Shown in pieces: positions 1 to 9,506 of a stretch of DNA of 64,000 bases. The notes under the pieces were generated by a model that did not search any database, was not told the origin of the DNA, and worked only from the letters and a program-made list of their open reading frames with translations. Each line of letters starts with the position of its first letter. Position 1 is the stretch's first letter. Made by a program: the position numbers and the translations under genes. The DNA is from Scalindua sp964344685. GTDB taxonomy: Bacteria > Planctomycetota > Brocadiia > Brocadiales > Scalinduaceae. Location: the NCBI GenBank assembly GCA_964344685.1, contig CAYFOK010000017.1, forward strand, positions 1-64,000. The letters are read 5' to 3'.

Positions 1-17
1 TTGACTAATAGTAAAAT

Positions 18-50
18 GCAGGGCCAGGTTCATACCTGGCCCTGCTTATT
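18..50. terminator. Strong hairpin, probable terminator of a gene left of the window
   Basis: Twelve-base perfect inverted repeat: GCAGGGCCAGGT at 18-29 pairs with 34-45 around a TCAT loop and is followed on the plus strand by TTATTCT. This fits a Rho-independent terminator with a weak U tract for a plus-strand gene ending before the window. Confidence 0.7.
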
Positions 51-133
51 CTCACAATAAAAAAATCAGTAATATAATTTTTGTCTTACAGTTGCTAAAA
101 TAGGCTGTTATTTACGAAAGGCACTTAATCTTT

Positions 134-155
134 AAATATACCAATTTGTATATTT
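134..155. promoter_or_regulatory. Palindromic operator candidate upstream of the CDF transporter
   Basis: AAATATAC at 134-141 and GTATATTT at 148-155 form a perfect 8-base inverted repeat with a 6-base spacer, about 60 bases before the transporter start. Size and symmetry suit a dimeric repressor. That it senses metal is inference from the adjacent gene only. Confidence 0.4.
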
Positions 156-216
156 CGCGGAGAGTATTTAAAACAGTACAGAGTACGATGCGGGAGTGCC
201 AGGCTAGAGACAGCTT

Positions 217-1407
217 ATGGATATTGAATTTCACAGACAATTAGCCAAACGGTTCATAAAAGATTCAGATAATACAGATAACAAGTCGGTTCGTATTCAA
301 TATGGTCTGGTTGCCGGCTGGTTTGGGATCTACGGCACCTTTATCCTTTTTGTGGTAAAGATGACACTTGGTGTTTTGTCGGGATCGGTATCCGTTATTG
401 CTAATGCTTTTCACCTTCTTTCACACCTGGCAAACTCAATTATTCTTGTGGTAAGCTTCAAGCTGACAGCTCGGCCTGCTACTGCGAAAAATCCATTCGG
501 TCATGGTAGAATGGAGCACATTGCTCCGCTTATCATGTCAATCTTTCTCTTTGTCTCTGCGATACAGATTGGAGAACATTCTATCCATCAGGCTATTGAT
601 CCTCATGAGCTCCACTATTGGCGGGCACTGCCATGGGTCATGCTTGCGACAATCATAGTAAAACAGTGGTTATCACGGTTTGTAACTTTTCTGGGAAAGA
701 GGGTTGATTCACACGCTATTCTATCTAATGCGGCACACCATAAAATTGAATCTGTAATGACATTTATGGTCATAGTAGGGCTTGTAACAGGCCATCATTT
801 CCATCATCCGGAGTTTGATGGATATACCGGTATTCTGGTGTCTGCATGGTTATTGTATCAGGGCTATAATCACGGAAAAGAGGCACTGGTGCCACTCCTC
901 GGCCAGGCTCCCGGCAAAGATATTATAAATAAGATTCGGGATACGGCACAATCAGTCAATGGAATTGAAGATGTTCATGAGATTATTGTACATGATTATG
1001 GTTCAATGTATTTGATTTCTCTGCATGCCGAGATACCGGCTGAATTAGGTGCTGTTGAAATGCATGAAATTACCGAACGATGTGAGCACAAACTGAGAAA
1101 AACCTTTGGCGGCGAAGCAGTTTGCCATATGGACCCGGTGATGAAAATGACACCGGAAATACAGTCCATAGAGGATAAATTCAAAGAGATCCTGAAAACG
1201 TTTTCACAAATTGTCGACTACCACGACTTTCGTGTAGTTGCGGCAACTCAGGGACGGGTTATTATAGTTGCTGATATTGATCTGGCAGAAGATGTAATTA
1301 CGGATGAGTTCGGCCGGATATCTGAAGATCTTGAGACGCATGTTAAAAAAGAGATACAGAACGTTGTATACTGCAGTTTTTATATAACACCAAAGTTTTC
1401 ATATTAA
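217..1407 (+). CDS. Cation diffusion facilitator family transporter with altered metal-site residues
   Basis: Inner-membrane antiporter of the CDF family, which exports divalent metals in exchange for protons. Residues about 30-225 hold the membrane domain, including the PFGHGRME loop after TM2, and residues about 225-396 a long cytoplasmic part that looks like two consecutive dimerisation domains. In TM2 the usual (H/D)xxxD reads H66-LLS-H70, and in TM5 HxxxD reads H174-HKI-E178, so both canonical aspartates are replaced. This suggests changed metal preference or activity, and a metal prediction would be unsafe. An 8-base palindrome lies about 60 bases upstream. The start ATG has only a weak ribosome-binding site. 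The START-domain gene follows after 37 bases and may be cotranscribed. Confidence 0.85.
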   Translation: MDIEFHRQLAKRFIKDSDNTDNKSVRIQYGLVAGWFGIYGTFILFVVKMTLGVLSGSVSVIANAFHLLSHLANSIILVVSFKLTARPATAKNPFGHGRMEHIAPLIMSIFLFVSAIQIGEHSIHQAIDPHELHYWRALPWVMLATIIVKQWLSRFVTFLGKRVDSHAILSNAAHHKIESVMTFMVIVGLVTGHHFHHPEFDGYTGILVSAWLLYQGYNHGKEALVPLLGQAPGKDIINKIRDTAQSVNGIEDVHEIIVHDYGSMYLISLHAEIPAELGAVEMHEITERCEHKLRKTFGGEAVCHMDPVMKMTPEIQSIEDKFKEILKTFSQIVDYHDFRVVAATQGRVIIVADIDLAEDVITDEFGRISEDLETHVKKEIQNVVYCSFYITPKFSY

Positions 1408-1444
1408 ATTTGTGTAATTAATTTGAGATTTTTTCACGAAAAAA

Positions 1445-2116
1445 ATGAGATTTTTCTGTTTTTTCTTATCGGTATTCCTGCTGACTGTTACGGTGCCGAC
1501 ATACAATCCGTTGGCAGCTGAAGAGGCGGAGTGGCATCTTGTTTATGAGTCTGATGGAATCACTGTCTGCAGGCGTGCCGCCGAAGGGTCGAAGTACCTC
1601 GAGTTCAAAGCCTCGGGAAACCTTAGAGGTGCAATGTCAGAGTATGTATCTGCTGTTCTCGATACTGACGAACATCCGGATTGGGCACCTCGCTGTCTGG
1701 AGACGCAAAAAATTGAGAAAATCAGTGATCAAGAGTTTATTATATATGCCGTTTATGCAGGTGTCTGGCCGACAGCCGACAGGGACTATGCTGCAAGAAT
1801 GTCTACGGTATCAGGGCCGGAGACTACACGTATTGATGTTGAGCGTGTGGAACTGCCGGACGCAGCCCCTGTGGTTAACGATAGGGTTCACATCCCGCAT
1901 TTGAAAAGCAGCTGGGTATTTGAGCAAATCAGCCGTGATTACACTCGTGTTGAGCTCTGTGCTCATGTTGACCCGGGTGGTTGGATACCTGCCTGGCTGG
2001 TAAATTGGGGATACCGCACCATTCCATACCAGTTTCTGGTAAATCTGGAATCTCAGGTTTCTAAACGTATTGACCATTCACCGCCATTAGCGAACGTCTC
2101 AGCAATTCCGCATTAA
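1445..2116 (+). CDS. Secreted START-domain (StAR-like) lipid-binding protein
   Basis: Residues 1-25 form a signal peptide ending near PLAAEE, so the mature protein is likely periplasmic. The rest (about 28-215) matches the START/SRPBCC fold as seen in bacterial StAR-like proteins: a WHLVYESDGITV opening, a VLDTDEHPDWAP segment, DRDYAARMS in the middle strands, and a C-terminal helix around PYQFLVNLESQVSK. Such proteins bind lipids or other hydrophobic ligands in a cavity. The ligand cannot be told from sequence. It follows the metal transporter at 37 bases on the same strand. The ribosome-binding site is poor, as for several genes here. Confidence 0.75.
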   Translation: MRFFCFFLSVFLLTVTVPTYNPLAAEEAEWHLVYESDGITVCRRAAEGSKYLEFKASGNLRGAMSEYVSAVLDTDEHPDWAPRCLETQKIEKISDQEFIIYAVYAGVWPTADRDYAARMSTVSGPETTRIDVERVELPDAAPVVNDRVHIPHLKSSWVFEQISRDYTRVELCAHVDPGGWIPAWLVNWGYRTIPYQFLVNLESQVSKRIDHSPPLANVSAIPH

Positions 2117-2594
2117 GGGTTGTATGGGTAAACTTTCAACTTTTCTGTTAGTTATCATAAACTTGTAAATTTACATTAATCCGTTGTGCACAAAGAACGT
2201 AAATACCGATTAACTCACAAGTTCTGCAAACATATTCAAAAAAATTCTGTTTTACAAGCCGGTAATTTAAAGTAAGTGTGAAAAAAAGAGTTGTTACTAA
2301 GGCGAAATATTAATATCATATCGCCTTTAGGTTTTCTCTTTTATTTAACAGTTAACAATATTCGTAAAAACTATCTAAAGAATAAAACTCTGTTTTTATT
2401 GACCTGTTATTCCGCTTTTGTTGTGAAAAATAACATTTTCAATTGGAACAGAGATTCTTACTATCTGAATCGACTGTCTGTGTATTAAGCGGTAGATATC
2501 TGCCGGAACGATTGAAAGCTGAAGAGCACATCTCTGGTTTGCTGCATGTTCAATCCGGACGATACCGATTTGGATGAAATAGGGAAAGAACAAT
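2117..2594. other. AT-rich intergenic region with a hairpin
   Basis: No convincing gene. A hairpin at 2297-2330 (CTAAGGCGA against TCGCCTTTAG, one bulged T) followed by GTTTTCTCTTTT could terminate the START-gene transcript about 200 bases past its stop. The remainder is AT-rich and probably contains the citrate synthase promoter, but I cannot place -35/-10 boxes with confidence. Confidence 0.45.
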
Positions 2595-3899
2595 ATGGAA
2601 ACGATAAAACTAAAAGACGACCAAATAGACATCGAGCTTCCCGTGGTCACAGGCACGGAAAACGAAAAAGGCATTGATATATCAAAACTACGTTCAGAAA
2701 CAGGTTATATCACACTTGATCCGGGATACGGCAATACAGGTTCATGTCAAAGCAATATTACTTTTATTGATGGGGAGAAAGGTATTCTTCGCCATCGTGG
2801 TATACCCATAGAAGAGCTGGCTCGGAACAGCAATTTCATCGAGGTAGCGGACCTCTTAATATGGGGCAGCCTTGCTACCAAGGAGATGGGAGAGAGATTT
2901 ACCAATATGTTAACCGATAACGCCCTTCTCCATGAAGGCCTGAAGCACCATTTTGAGGGATTCCCATTCGATGCTCATCCCATGGCAATGCTTTCGGCGA
3001 TGGTAAATGCGTTGAGCTGTTATCACCCTGTGCTTACCAAGCCTCACAATCCTAGGGAAATTGAGATGGCGGCGGCAATCCTGATAAGCAAAATCAGGAC
3101 AATAGCGGCTTTCTCTTACAAGATGGCCCGCGGTGAGCCGTTTATCTACCCGAAGGCCAGGTACAGCTATGCGGAGAACCTGCTGCATATGATGTTCTCT
3201 CTGCCGCACGAACATTATGAGGTGCATCCGGAAATAAAACGGGCCATAGATATCATTTTAATACTGCATGCCGACCACGAGCAGAATTGCAGTACATCAA
3301 CGGTACGTATGGTAGCCTCTTCAGGTGCTAACCTTTTTGCTTCAATTTCTGCCGGGATAGCGGCGCTCTGGGGGCCTCTGCATGGCGGAGCGAACCAGGC
3401 GGTGATTGAGATGCTGGAAAAGATACATTCGGGTAACCTTGGTGTCAAAAAATGTATTGAGATGGCTAAAGACAAAGAGAGCGGCTTCCGCCTGATGGGT
3501 TTCGGTCATCGGGTCTACAAAAACTTTGATCCGCGCGCCCAGATTCTTAAGGAATTGTCCAAAAAGGTATTTGAAGTATTAAAACATACAGACCCTCTGC
3601 TGGATATTGCGCTTGAGCTGGAGGATATCGCATTGAACGACCCCTATTTTATCGAGCGTAAGCTCTATCCCAATATCGATTTTTACAGTGGAATTATCTT
3701 TAGAGCGGTAGGTGTTCCGACAAATATGTATCCGGTATTCTTTGCCATTGGCCGCCTGCCGGGCTGGATCGCGCATTGGAGAGAAGCTACAGCAAATAAC
3801 AAGCTGCAGATTGCACGGCCAAGACAGATCTATACCGGCCCTGCTAAACAGAGCTACATACCGGTAGACCAGAGACCTTACAGAAAACCATTACCATGA
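2595..3899 (+). CDS. gltA: Citrate synthase
   Basis: Condenses oxaloacetate and acetyl-CoA to citrate in the cytoplasm, entering the TCA cycle. The 434-residue length matches the hexameric type II family. The catalytic triad is intact: H263 in GPLHGGANQA, H305 in GFGHRVYKNFDPRA, and D362 in NIDFYSGII, almost the numbering of the E. coli enzyme. The HADHEQNCSTS segment at 225-235 and the C-terminal WIAHWREA are also typical. The ATG at 2595 follows a GGGAAAG-like ribosome-binding site. It stands alone; the malate dehydrogenase and 2-oxoacid:ferredoxin oxidoreductase genes elsewhere in the window belong to connected carbon steps. Confidence 0.95.
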   Translation: METIKLKDDQIDIELPVVTGTENEKGIDISKLRSETGYITLDPGYGNTGSCQSNITFIDGEKGILRHRGIPIEELARNSNFIEVADLLIWGSLATKEMGERFTNMLTDNALLHEGLKHHFEGFPFDAHPMAMLSAMVNALSCYHPVLTKPHNPREIEMAAAILISKIRTIAAFSYKMARGEPFIYPKARYSYAENLLHMMFSLPHEHYEVHPEIKRAIDIILILHADHEQNCSTSTVRMVASSGANLFASISAGIAALWGPLHGGANQAVIEMLEKIHSGNLGVKKCIEMAKDKESGFRLMGFGHRVYKNFDPRAQILKELSKKVFEVLKHTDPLLDIALELEDIALNDPYFIERKLYPNIDFYSGIIFRAVGVPTNMYPVFFAIGRLPGWIAHWREATANNKLQIARPRQIYTGPAKQSYIPVDQRPYRKPLP

Positions 3900-3932
3900 T
3901 AGGGAGTTCTGTGGGGAAACATTATTATAATA

Positions 3933-3965
3933 ATCCTTAATAGCAAGTCTGTTCCTGTTAAGGAT
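3933..3965. promoter_or_regulatory. Inverted repeat before the 132-residue gene
   Basis: ATCCTTAA at 3933-3940 and TTAAGGAT at 3958-3965 are perfect 8-base arms separated by 17 bases, ending 26 bases before the next start codon. It may be an operator or a leader hairpin, and could equally be the end of the citrate synthase transcript. There is no following U tract. Confidence 0.3.
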
Positions 3966-3991
3966 AAGATATAGTAGAAGGAGAAGAGAGA

Positions 3992-4390
3992 ATGGGGTCA
4001 TCACCAGATGCAGGTAATTCGGGATTACTTGGGAATACCAGATCAACTGAAGAGATAACTAAGGAAGTTAAAGAGATTAATAAATCAGGTGACAACTGGG
4101 TTTGCGGCTACATCAATGTCGTGAACGAGAAAGGCGGTGACCTGACTATCAAATGTACCGGGTGGAACTTCAGTACACCCAGGCCGGGTACTGTTATATG
4201 CCAGGCAAGGCAGGAGGAGAATGTCGATCACGATTGGCCCGATCAGTTTGCGGTACAGGTTGTTGAAACCGGTACGGACTTTGTAAAGATCAGGATCAGG
4301 CGTATCGATAAATGCGCAGACGAATCACCCGGCTGGGCACAGAACCTGCGCATTGACATAACAGTTAACGATTGGAGTACGAAGGAGTAG
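3992..4390 (+). CDS. Hypothetical protein, 132 residues
   Basis: Not recognised. It has a clear ribosome-binding site (AAGGAGA, 3979-3985) and balanced codon use, so it is a credible gene. The protein is soluble, without signal peptide or membrane segment. The first 35 residues are polar and probably flexible. Residues 36-132 look like a beta-rich domain with alternating hydrophobics and several tryptophans (W37, W59, W82, W119, W128). Two cysteines (C39, C55) near the start of this domain and two later ones (C68, C108) do not make a clear metal motif. It follows citrate synthase by 92 bases with an inverted repeat between, so separate regulation is possible. Confidence 0.6.
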   Translation: MGSSPDAGNSGLLGNTRSTEEITKEVKEINKSGDNWVCGYINVVNEKGGDLTIKCTGWNFSTPRPGTVICQARQEENVDHDWPDQFAVQVVETGTDFVKIRIRRIDKCADESPGWAQNLRIDITVNDWSTKE

Positions 4391-4469
4391 TCAGTAATCA
4401 ATGTTCAATTCTCAATTAGGGATAATTAATTCATAATTACCAATTCTTAATTGTTTTCACTTTTCTCTG

Positions 4470-4517
4470 CCTCTCTTTTGAGAGGATTCCAGTTTTGGAC
4501 TCCTTGCGAGAGCAAGG
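4470..4517 (-). repeat. Twin-hairpin repeat unit
   Basis: Two adjacent 6-base stems: CCTCTC/GAGAGG (4470-4475 with 4480-4485, TTTT loop) and CCTTGC/GCAAGG (4502-4507 with 4512-4517, GAGA loop), joined by a 16-base linker. The same unit in the opposite orientation lies at 58796-58843. A fused form is at 10201-10220 and a single stem at 48766-48781. Confidence 0.7.
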
Positions 4518-4836
4518 TTATTCGTTCACTCCTTTAATTCCTCACACGAAGTCGCCAAGAACACAAAGGGTTTAATCCGCTAAGGAATGCAGGAAGGGAG
4601 GAAAATAGTGGGTAAGTTCAAATAACCAATTCCAAAGTTCAAATGAAATCCAAAACCAAAAGCTGACATCTAAGAAAAGACATCTATCGCTTAGTTCATT
4701 TGATCTTTAAGCATTGATTTGGTATTTGGACTTTGACATTTGGATTTGATATATCTTCAATCTACAATATTAAATTTTCAATCCTTCAGCCTTTGCGGTG
4801 AACAATCTTTGAGTTTTTCTCCGCGGTGAATCTGTT

Positions 4837-4877
4837 AAAAAAGAAAGGGGACAAGGATCTTATCGACCCCCGTCCCC
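4837..4877 (-). terminator. Terminator of the S74 fibre gene
   Basis: Read on the minus strand, GGGGAC (4877-4872) and GTCCCC (4852-4847) flank a 19-base interior and are followed by TTTCTTTTTT (4846-4837). Stem plus U tract lie 67 bases past the stop of the fibre gene, as expected for a Rho-independent terminator. Confidence 0.6.
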
Positions 4878-4943
4878 AATTCTGTCAATCAACAATCTGC
4901 AATCGACAATAATCAATCTTCAAACCTTCAAGCCTCTAACACC

Positions 4944-7900
4944 TTACTTCTTCTCTTTTCCAATCAGACTTGCCAGTTTATCCTTTGGCAGATCAGTTGA
5001 CAGTGCAAGCAGCATATCCTCGATGGCTGACTGCCTCTCTGATAATAATGCTAGCTTCTCTCTGAGTTGTTCATTCTCATTCTTAACAACATCATTTTCA
5101 ACCTTGAGTTCCTTGAATGCTTCAACTAATATCGGTACTATATTAGCGTATTTTACAGATTTGAAACCATCTTTTCCTGTCACTACTAATTCAGGTAAGA
5201 CTCCCTCAACCTCCTGTGCAATAAAACCAATGTTTGTACCTTTTGTAAATTCCATTTCCGGAAACTCATCCACTTTCCAATCGAAATTAACTCCTTTTAA
5301 TTCAGTAACCTTGTCTAGCGCACTTGTGATGTTTGAAATATTCTTCTTCCAGCGCCTGTCGCTATGATAAAGTGTGGTATTGTTTCCAATTGTGCCGCGG
5401 ACATCTAACTTGAAATTTGGTGCAGACGCTCCGACGCCGATGCCGACGTTGCCGGTATTTCGCTCGATTACAAAATGGCTCACAGTAGAATCATGTTGTC
5501 TTATATGAAAATTAGCGCCTCCCCAAAGATCCCAGGCACCGAAAGGATCTTGAATACGAATCTGCGGATCATTATGAATAATATGTAAGCGTCTTGCAGG
5601 AGTAGTCGCTCCGATACCGACTCTGCCGTTGCCTCCAATTGCCATAAGCTCGGTGCCGGCAGGCGCATTGTAGAAACGAAATGAATCAGTGGCCGAATTA
5701 GTATGAAGACGGAAAGTATTCGCTGAAACACCCATGCCGTATAGAGCACCTACTCCATTATCCCACAGGGCCAGCTTGGTATTAGCCAGGTCGATTCCCA
5801 GAGAAAGCTTCGACTGAGGCGTGACCGTCCCGATGCCGACGTTGCCTGAAGTGTTTACAAGAAATCTGTTTCCTCCAGGTCCAACTTGCAGGCTGCCATC
5901 AGTTCTCATTATTCCGGAATCATGATAGATACTCTTGCCGCCGAAAGACCTTATCCAGGTGCTGTCACTCATATGCCAGCCGCCGCCGAATGTTTGGGAG
6001 AACCAACCTGTAGCTCCGTAGGTTCTAACCCATCCGCCATTATCATCTCTTAAAGTTCCTTCTGGTGCGACAATTGAGCCTGTCAATCTCAAATTCCCAC
6101 TTATATCGAGTTTCTGTGCCGGGCTCGCTGTTCCGATACCGACGTTGCCGCTGGGATATGTGACATGAAAATAAGGATTGTCTAATCCATCTACTAACTG
6201 CCAGGCCCAACCGCCTCCGGCAGCAGTCCTTATGCTGTATGCCAGACTGCCTCCTAAACCATCTAAGACGCTGAGCCTGCCTCTGTTCGCATCTTGTAAG
6301 TTAATGCCAGGTGCAACCACATGTAATTTTGCCGTTGGGCTCGCCGTTCCGATACCGACGTTGCCTGTTGATCTGAACACATTGCCGCCGCTTTGACCCC
6401 AAGGACTACTTACAAAGGGGCTGCCATTCTCGAAAAGGCTGCCGGTAAAGTTTATGTCACCGTTAACGTCCAGGTTAAACCCGGGAGTCGTCGTTCCGAT
6501 GCCGACGTTTCCGGAATTGATAATTGTCGCACTATTACCAAATGCGTGAGTTTTTACAAGCGTCCCTAATGTGTCATCAATTAATTGCCACTCACCGTTA
6601 CTATTCCCCGCGTGTACAAGAAAAGTCGGTCTGCGTTCAAGTCGAAAGTTAGACTGCGGACCAGTGCTTGGTTTAAACCCAATATCAACAAGGTTTATGC
6701 TTGCGTTTTCTAAAATAGGCCCACCAGAACCTAATCTATTTTGCATAGTCAATCTTGTAGTTCCAAAAGCGTCGCCAGTCTGTTCCAGAACCAAATCTGT
6801 ATTGGCAGTAGTAATAGTCGTGCCAGAACCAGACAGGGCAATGTTACCTGCTATATCTAACTTGCTGTTCGGACTCGCTGTTCCTATCCCGACGTTGCCT
6901 GAAACGCCAGAGGACATATTGCTTCCGCTGATTGTCCAGTCGCCGTCGTTGGCAATTGGTTCCCAGGTGGCTAATCCATTCGCATCAGATGTCAATACCT
7001 CACCTGCGCCCTGTGTACCGTCTGCTATCCTGATATTACCTGCAACATCAAGCTTTGCACCGGGACTTGCTGTTCCGATGCCGACGTTTCCGGTACCCAA
7101 AAGGGCCATGAGCTCTGTGCCGGCAGGCGCATTGTAGAAACGGAATGCATCACCGGCCTGGTTAAGGTGAAAACGGAATATGCCGTTATCAATACCAAGC
7201 CCGATCGAGCCTCCAATTCCATTATCCCACAGGGCCAGCTTGGTATTGGCCAGGTTGCTGCCCAGAGAAAGCTGTGTCTGTGGCGTCGTCGTTCCAATAC
7301 CGACGTTACCACCGGCAGTAATCCTCATTGCTTCCGCGCCGTCGACAGGCAATCCTGATGAATCATTATAGATAAATCGCAAGCTGTCTTGAGTATTATC
7401 TCCCCAGGCTATTACCGTGTCCTTACGGTCACCTCCTTCATTTTTCACTCCAAAATAGCCTCCGTCAGAGTCATCACCGGCAATAACACCGTTATCCATC
7501 CAGCTTCTAAGACCTCCACCGATCCAGCCGCCAATGTGAAGTTTAGCACCCGGAGCCGTCGTTCCGATACCTACTTTGGTACCATTATCAAAAACCGTTC
7601 CGGTAACGAGTTCTGAACCATTCCACTTAGGCATGAAATTCAGAGTGTTACTTCCAACCTCGGGATCTACCTCAGTTCCCAGGCTGCTCAGATCTGTTGA
7701 AATAGTACCGCCCGCGTCTGTTACTTGAAGTGAAGTTCCAACTAATGCTACAGAGGTATTCAGCTCGTTGTTTGGATCCGCATCAGCATCGTCTACCAGA
7801 CTGGCGAGACCCACTGTCAGGGTACCTCCTGAATCGGTGATATTCAGATCTGTACCTGTCAGGTTTGCAGCAGTATTCCGCTCATTTGTCGGATCAGCGT

Positions 7901-9506
7901 CTGCGTCATCAACCTGGTCACCATCGGCAATATCTGCAGGTATACCTCCTACTTCACCCCAGACGATTCCATCCTTTACACTCGGCAATACCGTGGGGTC
8001 TGTTTCTTCGCTATTTGTAAAACGGGTATGATGTGCACTGGCATTGCCGGCATGATCAGAAATGTCTACACTATCAACGGTTCCGCTTACGGCGATATTA
8101 CCTGTTACATCAAGCTTTGCTCCCGGATCCACTGTACCTATCCCGACATTACCGCCAGTTATTGAAAGATCAGGAGCCCCATCATCCTTGTACTGAATTG
8201 CCATAGGAGCAGTTCCTCCATCAGGGTCTTCAAAGCTGATCTTTGATATGTTGCCCCCTACCATTACTTTGGGCTTGATTAACAGCTGAGGTGTATTATC
8301 TGAACCGGCAAGATGCAACTCTGCACCGGGGCTAGCCGTCCCGATACCTATATTACCGGTTAATCGATAGACATTACTACCAGCTTCAGTCCAGTCGTTA
8401 TCTTTCAGTCCGCTGAGATCAGCTGACTTGGTACCGCCCGCATCTGTCACTTCCAGGTCTGTTCCATTTAAAATAACTGAAGTATTCAGCTCATTATTTG
8501 GATCAGGGTCTGCATCGTCTTCCAGGCCGCTGATATCGACGGTCTGGGGACCGCCCGCATCAGTTACCGTCAGACTGGTACCGTCAAATGAAATCCCGGT
8601 ATTGTATTCGTTAGCAGAGTCACTGTCACCATCGTCAACACTTACTGTACCGCCGCCATTTGAGAGCGTTACGCTGTTACCCACCTGGCTCAGTGTCTGA
8701 AGCTCATTTGAGCTGTCGTTATCGTTATCCGCTACGGTTACAGTACCACCTCCAAGCGAAAGGGTCACGTCGTTGCCTGCCTGACTCAATGTCTGAAGCT
8801 CATTGGTAGGATCGTTATCCGCATCGTTATTGCTCTGCCATGTTGCGTTTCCGAATGAGTCTGACGTCAGCACAGCACCGAGAAACGGAGCGCCTCCTCT
8901 GATCCTGATCTGTCCGTTAACGTCAAGAGTGAGTACCGGCGGGTCCAGGGTGTCTATCTCACCAACGTATACAGAACCTGCAGATAACCCGTCACCATCT
9001 GTACCCGGTGTCAGGACTATGTTACCGCCTGCCCCTGTAGTAGGGCCGCCGTCCTGGGCTTCGATCGTAACGTTTTTACCGTCTGTATCTGCATCAGCTG
9101 TACCGCCCACTACATGAAGCGTCCCTGTCGGACTGGCCGTTCCTATACCGACGTCGCCGTCAGTTGTAACGCGTGCTTTTTCCGTATCGTTTGTCTTTAT
9201 TACGAGGTCTGCTTCATCTCTTGTACCGAGGAAGTGTTTCTCATCATCAATATGTCTGTTTCCCTTAGTAAGCCACTCTCTCTTCGGTTTCTTTTTTTTC
9301 GGCTTATGGCCGCTGCTGCTGTCATCATCATGGCTCTTGCCATGCCCTTTGTGGCCGCTGCTATCGTCATCGTTATGCCAGCTCTTCCAGCCGCCTGAGC
9401 TTGTGCCGTACTTCTTCTTGGCAAAAGCTGTACTCATAGAAAAAAATATGGCTACGCTTAAGGTAAGCATCGCCACAAAAAACACCTTTCCTGTTTTACT
9501 ATTCAT
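4944..9506 (-). CDS. Secreted repeat fibre with C-terminal S74 (endosialidase-type) chaperone
   Basis: Large exported fibre-like protein. Residues 1-29 are a signal peptide ending STAFA. Residues 30-85 are a Lys/His/Asp/Ser-rich linker. Then come 13 copies of a GNVGIGT-SPxAKLDV motif between about 110 and 1375, with at least six copies of an NELNTS-GT-L-VTDAGG unit in the first half. The C-terminal domain (about 1377-1480) is the S74 intramolecular chaperone: SDRRWKKNI carries the Ser1382/Lys1387 pair used for self-cleavage in phage tail spikes, and IGFIAQEVEG follows. The last 40 residues are coiled coil. By family knowledge the chaperone trimerises the fibre and is then released. A strong GAGGAGGT site precedes the ATG. 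It is monocistronic, with its own terminator. Confidence 0.85.
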   Translation of the reverse strand: MNSKTGKVFFVAMLTLSVAIFFSMSTAFAKKKYGTSSGGWKSWHNDDDSSGHKGHGKSHDDDSSSGHKPKKKKPKREWLTKGNRHIDDEKHFLGTRDEADLVIKTNDTEKARVTTDGDVGIGTASPTGTLHVVGGTADADTDGKNVTIEAQDGGPTTGAGGNIVLTPGTDGDGLSAGSVYVGEIDTLDPPVLTLDVNGQIRIRGGAPFLGAVLTSDSFGNATWQSNNDADNDPTNELQTLSQAGNDVTLSLGGGTVTVADNDNDSSNELQTLSQVGNSVTLSNGGGTVSVDDGDSDSANEYNTGISFDGTSLTVTDAGGPQTVDISGLEDDADPDPNNELNTSVILNGTDLEVTDAGGTKSADLSGLKDNDWTEAGSNVYRLTGNIGIGTASPGAELHLAGSDNTPQLLIKPKVMVGGNISKISFEDPDGGTAPMAIQYKDDGAPDLSITGGNVGIGTVDPGAKLDVTGNIAVSGTVDSVDISDHAGNASAHHTRFTNSEETDPTVLPSVKDGIVWGEVGGIPADIADGDQVDDADADPTNERNTAANLTGTDLNITDSGGTLTVGLASLVDDADADPNNELNTSVALVGTSLQVTDAGGTISTDLSSLGTEVDPEVGSNTLNFMPKWNGSELVTGTVFDNGTKVGIGTTAPGAKLHIGGWIGGGLRSWMDNGVIAGDDSDGGYFGVKNEGGDRKDTVIAWGDNTQDSLRFIYNDSSGLPVDGAEAMRITAGGNVGIGTTTPQTQLSLGSNLANTKLALWDNGIGGSIGLGIDNGIFRFHLNQAGDAFRFYNAPAGTELMALLGTGNVGIGTASPGAKLDVAGNIRIADGTQGAGEVLTSDANGLATWEPIANDGDWTISGSNMSSGVSGNVGIGTASPNSKLDIAGNIALSGSGTTITTANTDLVLEQTGDAFGTTRLTMQNRLGSGGPILENASINLVDIGFKPSTGPQSNFRLERRPTFLVHAGNSNGEWQLIDDTLGTLVKTHAFGNSATIINSGNVGIGTTTPGFNLDVNGDINFTGSLFENGSPFVSSPWGQSGGNVFRSTGNVGIGTASPTAKLHVVAPGINLQDANRGRLSVLDGLGGSLAYSIRTAAGGGWAWQLVDGLDNPYFHVTYPSGNVGIGTASPAQKLDISGNLRLTGSIVAPEGTLRDDNGGWVRTYGATGWFSQTFGGGWHMSDSTWIRSFGGKSIYHDSGIMRTDGSLQVGPGGNRFLVNTSGNVGIGTVTPQSKLSLGIDLANTKLALWDNGVGALYGMGVSANTFRLHTNSATDSFRFYNAPAGTELMAIGGNGRVGIGATTPARRLHIIHNDPQIRIQDPFGAWDLWGGANFHIRQHDSTVSHFVIERNTGNVGIGVGASAPNFKLDVRGTIGNNTTLYHSDRRWKKNISNITSALDKVTELKGVNFDWKVDEFPEMEFTKGTNIGFIAQEVEGVLPELVVTGKDGFKSVKYANIVPILVEAFKELKVENDVVKNENEQLREKLALLSERQSAIEDMLLALSTDLPKDKLASLIGKEKK
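5405..9162 (-). repeat. Coding repeats of the fibre protein
   Basis: Thirteen degenerate copies of a VGIGT(A/T)SP-(x)3-LDV unit at uneven spacing, each separated by a domain of roughly 40-150 residues. The nucleotide versions, such as CCGATGCCGACGTTGCC on the plus strand, stay recognisable. Two long stretches around 5660-5800 and 7100-7270 (both encoding FRFYNAPAGTELMA) are nearly alike, which points to duplication inside the gene. Confidence 0.75.

Larger units (their letters stand above)
4391..4943. repeat. Intergenic repeat array, first full CAAAT element
   Basis: No gene. From left to right: an AATTAATAATT-type word run (4400-4460), a twin-hairpin unit (4470-4517), a CACGAAGTC..AACACAAAGG word run (4540-4575), a full-length CAAAT element (about 4580-4755), a GCGGTGAA word (4795-4830), and a minus-strand terminator. 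The same blocks recur in other gaps, which makes this a good reference copy. Confidence 0.75.

Noticed and set aside
2291..2488. Open frame of 65 codons upstream of citrate synthase
   Set aside because: Starts without a ribosome-binding site in AT-rich spacer, contains a hairpin in its first codons, and the peptide has no recognisable pattern.
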